From BAIKAL-G1 sp943369525 (GTDB lineage: Bacteria; Cyanobacteriota; Cyanobacteriia; PCC-6307; Cyanobiaceae): a stretch of DNA of 64,000 bases. The stretch is taken from NCBI GenBank assembly GCA_943369525.1, contig CALRNL020000003.1, forward strand, positions 124,001-188,000, read 5' to 3'. The notes below the pieces were generated by a model that worked only from the letters and a program-made list of their open reading frames with translations, had not been told where the DNA came from and made no database searches. This document shows positions 7,893-15,264 of the stretch, piece by piece. Each line of letters starts with the position of its first letter. The first letter of the stretch is position 1. Made by a program: the position numbers and the translations under genes.

Positions 7893-9364
7893 CGCTCCGG
7901 GCCTGGGGCACCAGCCTGGCGCTCGAGCCAGCCGCGCAACTTGCCGGGATTGAGCAGGCCGGCCGGGTCGTAGGCGGCCTTGGCCGCCACCTGTTCGGCG
8001 TTCACCCCCCCCAGGCCGCCCTCCTCCACGGTGATCGCGTGGGGGTTGAACAGCACCGCCCCCAGCTGGCGCGCCTGCTCGATTAGCCGCTCCAGGGCCC
8101 CGGCCCCCTGCCAGCGCACCAGGGGCAGGGCCACCAGGCGCTGGCTGCCGCCCGAGCGCACCGCCTCCAGGTGCCAGAGCAGGCTGTCGCCCCAGGTCGC
8201 CTTGAGGGCCTCCAGGCAGGGCGCCTCCGGTTGGGGCAGCAGCAGCTGCAGGTAGGTCCAGCCGGGATCGCGGGCCCGCAGGTGCAGGGTGGTGTGGTTC
8301 CAGCAGAGCTCCCGCAAGGGCACCCCGCGGCTGGCCCCCTGGGGCGCCTGCCAGAGGATCTGGCCACCGAGCTCCTTGAGCCAGGCGGCGATCGGGGCCA
8401 CCGCCCCAGGGGCGGCAAGCACCAGCAGCCGGTGCTCCTGGCCCTGGGCGGGTCCGCAGCCGCCGGGCCAGGGCAGCTGGGCCGCCACGGGCGCCTCCAG
8501 CAGGCAGAGGCCATTGAGCAGGAGGGCCGAGGCCGGCAGCTGCTGGGCTGCCGCCAGGGCCGCCGACCAGTCGGCGAAGCCGATCACCAGCTGGACCCAG
8601 GCCACCGCTTCGGTTGTGGCCAGGCTCAGGGCCGTGATGATGCCATTGCAGCCGTAGGCATGGTTGAGGGCCCGCGCTGCGGTTGCCTCCAACTGCAGGC
8701 GGCGGGGTTGGGGCTCCAGGGTCACCAGCTCCAGCCCCAGCAGGTGGCCCGGATCGCCCAGGAAGCCCCAGCGCAGGGAGCCGATGCCGCCGGAGCCGCC
8801 GGCGATGAAGCCGCCCAGGCTGGCGCTGCGATAGGTGCTGGGCACCAGCCGTAGGGCCCGGCCCCGGGCTTGGAGCTGCTGGTCCAGGTCCTCCAGCAGG
8901 ATCCCCGCCTCGGCCGTGACCACGCCGGTTTCGGCATCGAGCAGCCGCAGCCGGTTGAGGCCGGTGAGATCCATCACCAGGCCGCCGGCCAGGGGCACGC
9001 ATTGGCCGTAGTTGCCCGTGGCCGCCCCCCGCAGGGTGAGGCTCACCCCGAGGCGGCTGGCGGCTGCAGCCACGTTGAGAACCTCGTCAACGCTTTGGAC
9101 CCGCACCAGCATCTGGGCGCGGCAGCCCGTCAACAGTGGGGTCAACACGGGCGAATACACAAAGGCATCGGCGGAGCCCCGGGCCAGGTCCTGGGGCTGG
9201 CGCAGGGGCGCTAGCCCGGCGGCCAGCAGCTCCGTTTCCAGACTGTTGAGCTGGGCCTCGCTGGCCAGGGGCGGCAGGGGCCCGGGCAGGGCCCTGGGCA
9301 GCACGCTGGGCCGCAGGGTCACCGCTCGGGCCGGTTCGCTGGTGGGGCGGTTGGACGGGGCCAT
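7886..9364 (-). CDS. FAD-binding oxidoreductase (GlcD/GlcE-like, PCMH-type)
   Basis: About 492-residue flavoprotein of the FAD-linked oxidase (PCMH/FAD_binding_4) type, as in glycolate oxidase subunits and D-lactate dehydrogenases. The FAD domain is visible as QMLVRVQSVDEVLNVA, SLTLRGAATGNYGQ, VMDLTGLNRL, VTAEAGILLEDLDQQL, then STYRSASLGGFIAGGSGGIGS and LNHAYGCNGIITALSLA. The C-terminus has an AAYDPAGLLNPGKL motif typical of the family's second domain. The start is the ATG at 9364, 26 nt after the stop of the amidohydrolase gene, so it is probably the last gene of the DUF4359-amidohydrolase-oxidoreductase operon. Substrate unknown; no Fe-S cluster motif is present in the protein. Confidence 0.85.
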   Translation of the reverse strand: MAPSNRPTSEPARAVTLRPSVLPRALPGPLPPLASEAQLNSLETELLAAGLAPLRQPQDLARGSADAFVYSPVLTPLLTGCRAQMLVRVQSVDEVLNVAAAASRLGVSLTLRGAATGNYGQCVPLAGGLVMDLTGLNRLRLLDAETGVVTAEAGILLEDLDQQLQARGRALRLVPSTYRSASLGGFIAGGSGGIGSLRWGFLGDPGHLLGLELVTLEPQPRRLQLEATAARALNHAYGCNGIITALSLATTEAVAWVQLVIGFADWSAALAAAQQLPASALLLNGLCLLEAPVAAQLPWPGGCGPAQGQEHRLLVLAAPGAVAPIAAWLKELGGQILWQAPQGASRGVPLRELCWNHTTLHLRARDPGWTYLQLLLPQPEAPCLEALKATWGDSLLWHLEAVRSGGSQRLVALPLVRWQGAGALERLIEQARQLGAVLFNPHAITVEEGGLGGVNAEQVAAKAAYDPAGLLNPGKLRGWLERQAGAPGPERP

Positions 9365-9390
9365 GGACAGGGGTTTGGGGGGGTGGCGGC

Positions 9391-10803
9391 TCAGGGGTAA
9401 GCCCCGGTTGCAAACGGGGTGAGCAGGGGGTGGGGGGCCTGGGCTGCGGGCGGCTCGAGCCAGACCCCGTCCCGCAGCACCCGCCGCTGGGGCGGCCGGG
9501 CCAGCAGGTCGCTCCAGGAGCTGGCTCCGAGCACCACCAGGTCGGCCGGGGAGCCCAGCCGCAGCACCCCGTCCCAAGGGAGGCCCATCAGCCGCGCTGC
9601 CGCGCTGGTGAAGGGCACCAGCCCGAGGCGCTGCCAGGGGGCCAGCTGGGCCGCCGGAACGGCAAAGCGCAGCAGCTCGATCGGATCGAAATCGCCACCG
9701 GGATACCAGGGGTCCTGCACGTTGTCACCGCCGAGGGCCACGGGTACCCCCGCCTGCTGCAGCAGGCGGATCGGCGCCAGGGGCCGCTCCGGGGTGGTGA
9801 GGCCGCCCCGGTGGCCGAGCAGCCAGAAGTTGGTGGTGGGCAGGGCCACCACCTGCAGGCCTGCGGCCGCCATCCGTTCCGCCAGCTGGGTCCGGGGCCC
9901 CAGGGGCATCAGACCCATGCTGCTGGCATGGCTGCAGGTCACGGGCACGCCGCAGCCCTGGCGCTCGATCAGGCCGGTGAGCAGGGCCACGCCAGCCCCC
10001 GGGGCGGCGGCTCCCTCATCCACGTGCAGGTCTACGGGGCAGCCCAGCCGTTCGGCCAGGCGCAGCAGGGCTAGGAGGTGGTCGGCATCGCTGGCGCTCC
10101 GGCGGAAGGGCGGCCCCAGCACCCCCCCCAGCAGGCCGCCTGCCCCGGCCACCCGCCGGGCCAACTCCAGCCCCGCCGGGCTCGACCAGAAGGCGATCGG
10201 CACCAGGGCCACCAGTTGCAGCTCCAGCCGGCCCCGCCAGCGCTGTTGCAGCTGCAGCAGGGCCTGCCAGCTCGCTTCGGCGGCCGGACCGGCGCTATCC
10301 ACATGGCTGCGTAGGCCCCTGAGGCCATAGCGCCAGGCCCGCTCCAGGCCCGCTTCACCGCGCTCCAGCACCTGGTCGGCCGTGCGCTGCTCGGCTTCGC
10401 GGCCATTGGCGGCCAGGGCCGCCGCCATCGTGGCGGCGTGGTTCGGGAACTCCGTCCAACTAAAGGCCTTATCAAGATGGACGTGGGGATCCACGGGCGG
10501 CGTGATCGCCAGGGGGGCGGCGGCCTGGCCAGGGGCCTCCGGGCCAGCCTCGATGGCGCCGATGCGGCCTGCGTCGATGGCCAGGCGAACCGTGACCAGC
10601 CCCTCGCCGTTGCCCGCCGGCAGGTGCCCCAGGCAAGGATCCAGCAGGGCCCGTGGCAGGCGCAGGGGCGGCAGCCAGCGGCTTTCGGGGGGCAACGGGC
10701 TGGCTGGCTCGCTGGTTCTCGCGCGAGCCGCCTCGCTTGTCACCGCGTTGGCAGTCCCAGTCCCAGTCCCAGTCCCAGTCCCAGCTCCAGGCGCCGCCGT
10801 CAT
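9391..10803 (-). CDS. Cytosine-deaminase-like metal-dependent amidohydrolase
   Basis: 470-residue amidohydrolase-superfamily protein resembling CodA-type deaminases. Metal-binding and catalytic motifs appear in order: DPHVHLDKAF (HxH), DLHVDEG with a conserved His/Glu, VTCSHASSMG, and LGGDNVQDPWYPGGDFDPI near the C-terminus supplying the last Asp, then SPADLVVLGA of the small beta domain. Known relatives act on cytosine or other cyclic amides; the substrate here cannot be named. The start ATG at 10803 overlaps the stop of the upstream DUF4359 gene (ATGA), indicating translational coupling. The first residues include a Gly-Thr repeat (about residues 7-16) encoded by a 6-bp microsatellite, which is absent from the conserved fold and unusual for this family. 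Confidence 0.83.
   Translation of the reverse strand: MTAAPGAGTGTGTGTGTANAVTSEAARARTSEPASPLPPESRWLPPLRLPRALLDPCLGHLPAGNGEGLVTVRLAIDAGRIGAIEAGPEAPGQAAAPLAITPPVDPHVHLDKAFSWTEFPNHAATMAAALAANGREAEQRTADQVLERGEAGLERAWRYGLRGLRSHVDSAGPAAEASWQALLQLQQRWRGRLELQLVALVPIAFWSSPAGLELARRVAGAGGLLGGVLGPPFRRSASDADHLLALLRLAERLGCPVDLHVDEGAAAPGAGVALLTGLIERQGCGVPVTCSHASSMGLMPLGPRTQLAERMAAAGLQVVALPTTNFWLLGHRGGLTTPERPLAPIRLLQQAGVPVALGGDNVQDPWYPGGDFDPIELLRFAVPAAQLAPWQRLGLVPFTSAAARLMGLPWDGVLRLGSPADLVVLGASSWSDLLARPPQRRVLRDGVWLEPPAAQAPHPLLTPFATGAYP
10752..10781. repeat. Hexanucleotide microsatellite (CAGTCC)x5
   Basis: Five perfect copies of CAGTCC lie within the first codons of the amidohydrolase gene and are read on the minus strand as alternating Gly-Thr. 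Because the unit is two codons long, copy-number changes would alter the length of the N-terminal tail without shifting the frame. Confidence 0.9.
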
Positions 10804-11219
10804 CGGCCCGAACCCGGGCCACCGTCGGTGTGGAGCAGCAGAAATTGGCCTGCCCCGGCCAGGGTCAGGGCCCGGTAGCGGGGCAAGGCGAAGCTGGTCA
10901 GCCCAATCTGGCCGCCCAGGTCGGTGCGATAGAGGCTGAATAGGCCGAAATTCCAGCGGCGGCTGGCCTGGCGGGCCAAGGATCCGAGGGTCTGGCGCTG
11001 GCTGAGCACCAGTTTGGGGCAGTCCTGCACGACGAGTTGCAGCAGCATGGGCAGCCCCTGGGGCCCGCAAACCTCCTTCACCGCCAGGGTCACCAGCTGG
11101 CCGGCGGCGAAGTCTTCAAACTCCGCTGGGGGCGGATTGCTCCAGGCCAGGCTTGCCACGGCGGCACTGACCAATCCGGGCCAGAGCACCCAGGACCAAC
11201 GGGAGGACGACGGCAGCAT
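10800..11219 (-). CDS. DUF4359-like secreted or membrane-anchored protein
   Basis: 139-residue protein with an N-terminal hydrophobic segment (WVLWPGLVSAAVASLAW) followed by a short domain that starts NPPPAEFEDFAAGQLV, contains KEVCG and QDCPKLV with two conserved Cys, and ends in RTDLGGQIG, YRALTLAGAGQFLLLHT. The layout matches the cyanobacterial DUF4359 family, a small exported protein of unknown function with a Cys pair and a C-terminal YxxxTxGxxxxF-like region. The start ATG at 11219 is preferred because the upstream frame runs into the divergent tRNA-His gene. It overlaps the amidohydrolase start by 4 nt (ATGA). Family assignment is from memory of the pattern and is moderately sure. Confidence 0.7.
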   Translation of the reverse strand: MLPSSSRWSWVLWPGLVSAAVASLAWSNPPPAEFEDFAAGQLVTLAVKEVCGPQGLPMLLQLVVQDCPKLVLSQRQTLGSLARQASRRWNFGLFSLYRTDLGGQIGLTSFALPRYRALTLAGAGQFLLLHTDGGPGSGR

Positions 11220-11283
11220 CAAGACAAGCACCCTCGGCTGGGCCAAGGACAGTGAGGACCCCTTGATAGGATGGCCTGGCCAT

Positions 11284-11357
11284 GGCGGGCGTCGCCAAGT
11301 GGTTAAGGCAGCGGATTGTGATTCCGCCATTCGGGGGTTCAAGTCCCCTCGCTCGCC
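11284..11357 (+). tRNA. tRNA-His (anticodon GTG)
   Basis: Acceptor GCGGGCG pairs with CGCTCGC (one G-T), discriminator is C, and an extra G at the 5' end (11284) faces C73, the tRNA-His hallmark. Anticodon stem GCGGA/TCCGC encloses loop TTGTGAT, giving GTG. T arm GGGGGTTCAAGTCCCC. CCA is not encoded. A strong terminator follows 20 nt later. Confidence 0.96.
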
Positions 11358-11376
11358 CTGTTCCTTCGGACCAATC

Positions 11377-11408
11377 AGCCCGATCCAAGCGGATCGGGCT
11401 TTTTTTTG
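11377..11408 (+). terminator. Rho-independent terminator of tRNA-His
   Basis: Perfect 10-bp stem AGCCCGATCC/GGATCGGGCT with a 4-nt loop, followed by an uninterrupted T tract of eight counted from the base after the stem. This is the clearest intrinsic terminator in the window. Confidence 0.93.
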
Positions 11409-11598
11409 GTCAAACGGCCCGGATCTGCCCCGGATCCTGGCTAGATCCCTGGCGCCCCGGCTGGGCGCCCTAACGCGCGCCCAGCCGGTGACACCCTTAA
11501 GGCCGGGTTTGGAGGGCTCCAGTTTCCGCTTGGGCCATCCAAACCAGATTCCGTTGGGCTTCCCTTCCCCTCCAGGCTGGACGTCCGCCCGGTCCCGT

Positions 11599-12696
11599 TC
11601 AGCGCTGGATCAGGCAGTTGCCACCCGCCGCTTTGGCCGCCACCAGGGCCGCCTGGGCCCGGCCGATCAGGCCAGCGGCACTGCCATCCTCCGGGGTCAG
11701 GGCCGCCAGGCCCACCCTCACGGTGATGAAGGGCGATCCGCTTGAGCCGGGGTGGGCCAGCCGTAGGGCCAGTACTTGGGCCATGACCTGGCGGCCGATG
11801 GCCTCGGCCTCCCCGGCCTGGGCCCCCGCCAGCACCAGGGCAAAGCTGTCCCCCCCGAAACGGGCTGGCAAATGGGTGTGCCCAGCGCTGGCGGCCAGCA
11901 GCACCCGGGACACCGCCATCAGGCAATCGTCGGCGCAGAAATAGCCGAATTGTCTGTTGTAGGCAGCAAAGTCATCGAGATCGAACAGCAACAGGCTGGT
12001 TGCCAGCTTGGCCTCGAACGCTTCGGCCAGGCGCTGCTCCAGGCGCCGACGGTTGATTAGGCCCGTGGAGGGATCGCTCCAGGCATGGAGCTTGGCCCGT
12101 TCGCGGAAGCGGGTCACCATGGCCATGCCCATGGTGCCGACAAGCCGCTGGAGCTCCTGCAGGTCCGATCCGCGGAACCCGCCGCTGCGCCGGGTGGCCA
12201 GGGTGATGGCCGCCAGGTAGGTGCCATCACTGAATAGGGACTCGGCCAGGTAATCGGTGAATCCGTCCCGTTTGAGTTCGATCGGCACATCAAAAGTGAT
12301 CGATTCAATCGGCATCGACTCCAAGCGCAAGCGCAGCGGTTCTCCCGTGTCGCGCAGGTGCTTGAAGACCGAGTTGCGGTGTTGTTCCTCCTCGAAGAAA
12401 TCAGCGGAGCGGTGGAAGGAGCGCACCGCATCGATTTGTTGTATTTCCCAGAGATAAAGGGGGCCGTAGTGGCCGCTCTGGAGCGGGAACACCGACAGGC
12501 TGAGGCGATCGAGGGGAAGCCCACCTCCCAGCAACAGGCGCGCTGCCTTGGCGGTCAGGTCGGCCAGGGAGGCCGCCCCCCCCTGGTCGGACCCGGCCTC
12601 GGCGAGCAACGCGTCAATGGCCGTGCGGATTGGCCTGACGCGGGACTCGGGATTCAAGCCCGGGGGCGGTAGGGGTGGCGGCTCGGGGGGACTCAC
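11599..12696 (-). CDS. Degenerate GGDEF protein with an adenylate-cyclase-type N-terminal domain
   Basis: 365-residue cytoplasmic protein without membrane segments. Residues about 60-200 (LYLWEIQQID, FEVP-like VPIELKRDGFTDYL, LFSDGTYLAAITLATRRSGGF, DLQELQRLV) resemble the N-terminal domain found before class III adenylate cyclase domains in proteobacteria. Residues about 205-365 form a GGDEF fold: DPSTGLINRRRLEQRL, LLLFDLDDFAAYNRQFGYFCADDCL, then RFGGDSFALVLAG at 280-292, where GG(D/E)EF is GGDSF. The Glu-to-Ser change removes a metal-binding residue and no RxxD inhibitory site precedes it, so diguanylate cyclase activity is doubtful; it may bind a nucleotide or act as a partner. Start GTG at 12696 overlaps the stop of dgcN (GTGA), so the three genes form one translationally coupled operon. 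Domain comparison is from memory. Confidence 0.78.
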   Translation of the reverse strand: MSPPEPPPLPPPGLNPESRVRPIRTAIDALLAEAGSDQGGAASLADLTAKAARLLLGGGLPLDRLSLSVFPLQSGHYGPLYLWEIQQIDAVRSFHRSADFFEEEQHRNSVFKHLRDTGEPLRLRLESMPIESITFDVPIELKRDGFTDYLAESLFSDGTYLAAITLATRRSGGFRGSDLQELQRLVGTMGMAMVTRFRERAKLHAWSDPSTGLINRRRLEQRLAEAFEAKLATSLLLFDLDDFAAYNRQFGYFCADDCLMAVSRVLLAASAGHTHLPARFGGDSFALVLAGAQAGEAEAIGRQVMAQVLALRLAHPGSSGSPFITVRVGLAALTPEDGSAAGLIGRAQAALVAAKAAGGNCLIQR

Positions 12697-13805
12697 GGCG
12701 CGCTCTCTAGGGGCGGGGCCAGGAGAGCCATTAGCAATTTCTCCCCACCGTGACGCACCGGGTCGTCACAAACCAGGCCAGTCGCGTCGTGGCATTGGTC
12801 CAGGGCCGATGCGGCCGCGGCCGGATCCAGGCCGGCGGTGTTGAGGGCGATCGCCCTCACCCGGGGGGGGGCTGGGCCAGCGGGCCGGCCCAGGGCCGCC
12901 AAGGCCTCATAAACCGCGATCACCTCGGCCAGGGGCGGAATCGCCACCGCTGCGGCCCCGGGCCTGGTGCGGACCCACCCCTGGCCGGCACGGTGCACTA
13001 ACAGCAGGTCGGTGGGCTGGCTGCCGCGCAGCAGGGGCAAGGTGGCGGTGGAGCCGGGATGGCAAAGGGAGCCTTGGCCCTCAACGAGCACCAGGCTGGC
13101 GGGCCCGGCCCCCAGGGCGGCCGCCAGCACCGCCGCCTCCACGGCCCCAGCGGCGTAGTCGACCCGCACCGCATCGAGGGGAACCCCCTGGCCAGCGATC
13201 AGGATGCCGGCCTGGCCCGTGCCGACGAAGCGGGCATCGATCCCGTCCCGCCGGGCTGCCGCCGCCAGTTCCAGGCAGGCGCTCATCTTGCCGACGGCCA
13301 TGTCGGTGCCCACCGCCAGAACCCTGCGGCAGGGCAGGTCCGCCGCCAGGGCCGTGGCCACGCCCAGGCCTGGGGGTTCCTGACGCAGGTCCCAGATCCA
13401 TTGCCCCGGAGCCCGGCAGGCGGCCGCCAGCAGCGGATCGTCGCCGAGGCGGCTGTGGAGGCCACTGGCCAGGTTCAGGCCGGCCTGCAGGGCGAGCAGC
13501 AGATCGCCCCCCATCCCTGCCGGCAGGATCCCGCCGGACGGGGCCAGCCCCACCACGGCCACGGCCGGTTCGGCCGCCTGGCCCCGGCTCCCCAGCAGGG
13601 GCAGGGCCTCGGCCATGGAGGCCACGATCGGCACGGCGCGCCGGATGCCGGTGAGGGCCTCCAGGTTGGCGCCGGCATGGGCCGGATCCACCACGGCCAG
13701 GATCGGTCCCGGGCGATAGCGCAACAGGGCCAGGCCGGTCTTGCCGGAGAGGTTGTCCAGGCCGCCATGGAGCAGCAGCACCAGGGGGGCAGAGGTTGAC
13801 AGCAT
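12693..13805 (-). CDS. dgcN: DUF1611 protein, probable D-glutamate N-acetyltransferase
   Basis: 370-residue protein of the DUF1611 family. An N-terminal Rossmann-like domain (PILAVVDPAHAGANLEAL, AVVGLAPSGG) is followed by a P-loop-type domain: VLAVGTDMAVGKMSACLEL (about 162-180), RFVGTGQAGILIAG, VRVDYAAGAVEAAVL, LVLVEGQGSLCHPG. These are the hallmarks of DUF1611. Members paired with a mandelate-racemase-like gene have been described as DgcN, an N-acetyltransferase acting on D-glutamate, with DgcA as N-acetyl-D-glutamate racemase. The same pairing is present here: the ATG overlaps the dgcA stop by one base, and the downstream gene overlaps by GTGA. Family is firm; the enzymatic role is inferred from the pairing. 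Confidence 0.82.
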   Translation of the reverse strand: MLSTSAPLVLLLHGGLDNLSGKTGLALLRYRPGPILAVVDPAHAGANLEALTGIRRAVPIVASMAEALPLLGSRGQAAEPAVAVVGLAPSGGILPAGMGGDLLLALQAGLNLASGLHSRLGDDPLLAAACRAPGQWIWDLRQEPPGLGVATALAADLPCRRVLAVGTDMAVGKMSACLELAAAARRDGIDARFVGTGQAGILIAGQGVPLDAVRVDYAAGAVEAAVLAAALGAGPASLVLVEGQGSLCHPGSTATLPLLRGSQPTDLLLVHRAGQGWVRTRPGAAAVAIPPLAEVIAVYEALAALGRPAGPAPPRVRAIALNTAGLDPAAAASALDQCHDATGLVCDDPVRHGGEKLLMALLAPPLESAP

Positions 13806-15034
13806 CAGGCCTCCGGCCCCGGGGCTTGGGTCTTGCCGTTGGGTTTTGGTGTGGACGGCGCTCCAGGGGAGCGACGGCCCCCGGCCGGCTTGGCTGCCCC
13901 GGCCTTTCGCCCCATCGCTTGGGGCCCAGGGGCCTGGCTCCCGGCGCCCGGGGCCCAGCGCACCCCCAGGCCCGGCAGGGGCGAGGGCCTCAGACAGTCG
14001 CCCTCGAGCCCGGCCCCCAGAAAGGGGTCGTCCACCAGGTTGAGATGGCTGTCGAGGTCGGGCCATTCCACCAGGGGCAACAGCTGGGCCGCGGCGCTGT
14101 TCAACAGGGTGCTGTCGGAATAGCAGCCCAGCATCACCCCCAGGCCGAGCCGGCGGGCGCAGCGGGCCATCAGCAGCGCTTGCGAGAGGCCGCCACTTTT
14201 GAGCAACTTGATATTGATGCCATCCACCACCGGGGCCAGGCGCAGCAGGTCGGCCAGATCCCAGCAGCTCTCATCGGCCACCAGGGCCAGGGGCGCGAGG
14301 CCGGCCAGGGCGGCAAACCCGGCCCGATCGGCGACCGGATCGGCCAGGGCCGCCAGGGGCTGTTCCACCAGCACCACCCCCTGGTCCGCCAGCCAGGGCA
14401 CCATCGCCTGGGCCGTGGCCAGGTCCCAGCCGCCGTTGGCATCCACCTGCAGCTCCAGCGTTCCCTGGTCCTGGCCCAGCTCCTGGTCCTGGCGCCGGGC
14501 CATGGCTTCGGTCACGGCCCGCACCAGGGCACGGTCGTGGTCGGCGCCGGCGGGGCTGCCGAGCTTGAGCTTGATGCGGCTGGCGGGCAGCTGCTGCCAC
14601 CAGCGCTCCAGCCGCGCCAGGACCGCCGCCGGCTCCCCCAGCCCCAGGGTGACGCTGGTGGCGACCCCGGCCCCCGGATCCAGGCCCCAGAGCCGGTGCA
14701 GCGGCTGGCCCAGCCGTTGTCCCCACCAGTCGTGCAGGGCCAGGTCCAGGCCGCAGCGGGCCGGGGGACTGAGGCGGGCCAGTAGGGGGTCGAGGGCCTG
14801 GAGGGGCTCGGGGGCCAGGGGCTCGAGGTCGGCGACGAGGGCCCCTAGCTCCCGGGCGATGGCGTCGGTCTCGTAGGCGCGCAACCCCGTGTCAAAGCCC
14901 CCGGTTTCGCCCCGTCCCACCAGGCCGTCCTGCTCGATTTCCACCAGCAGGTGCTCCACCGCGGCGGTGGTGCCCCGGCTGATCGCCAGGGGCACGGCCT
15001 TGGTGAGGGAAAAACGCCGCAGTCGAACCCGCAT
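13805..15034 (-). CDS. dgcA: Enolase-superfamily epimerase/racemase, probable N-acetyl-D-glutamate racemase or dipeptide epimerase
   Basis: 409-residue member of the mandelate racemase/muconate lactonising group. The catalytic Lys pair is in RIKLKLG (K155, K157), metal ligands are D198 (QVDANGG), E224 (VEQP) and D254 (ADES), and the second catalytic Lys is K276 in NIKLLKSGG. The pattern fits L-Ala-D/L-Glu epimerases and the closely related DgcA racemases. Next to the DUF1611 gene, DgcA is the better guess. A C-terminal tail of about 45 residues (after 365) is Gly/Pro/Ala/Lys rich and not part of the fold. It is the first gene of a three-gene operon and is divergent from miaB, with 230 nt between them. 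Confidence 0.83.
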   Translation of the reverse strand: MRVRLRRFSLTKAVPLAISRGTTAAVEHLLVEIEQDGLVGRGETGGFDTGLRAYETDAIARELGALVADLEPLAPEPLQALDPLLARLSPPARCGLDLALHDWWGQRLGQPLHRLWGLDPGAGVATSVTLGLGEPAAVLARLERWWQQLPASRIKLKLGSPAGADHDRALVRAVTEAMARRQDQELGQDQGTLELQVDANGGWDLATAQAMVPWLADQGVVLVEQPLAALADPVADRAGFAALAGLAPLALVADESCWDLADLLRLAPVVDGINIKLLKSGGLSQALLMARCARRLGLGVMLGCYSDSTLLNSAAAQLLPLVEWPDLDSHLNLVDDPFLGAGLEGDCLRPSPLPGLGVRWAPGAGSQAPGPQAMGRKAGAAKPAGGRRSPGAPSTPKPNGKTQAPGPEA

Positions 15035-15264
15035 CCGTTGACGCCACCAGCGATGGAGCTGCCCTGGCAGGCTGGCAGGGACCAGGGGATTGGGGAGCGC
15101 TCCAAGGGCAAACGCCCACGGCCAGGGCCCGGAGCCGCCGTTGGGGGGCTGGGCCCATCGCCGCCAAGCCAGTTCAAGCTGCCCGAAACCGCTCGAAAGC
15201 GCTGCCCTGGCTCCCTAGGCATCCCCAGCGCCCCCTCCGCCGCCCCGTTCTGACTGCCGCCCCC

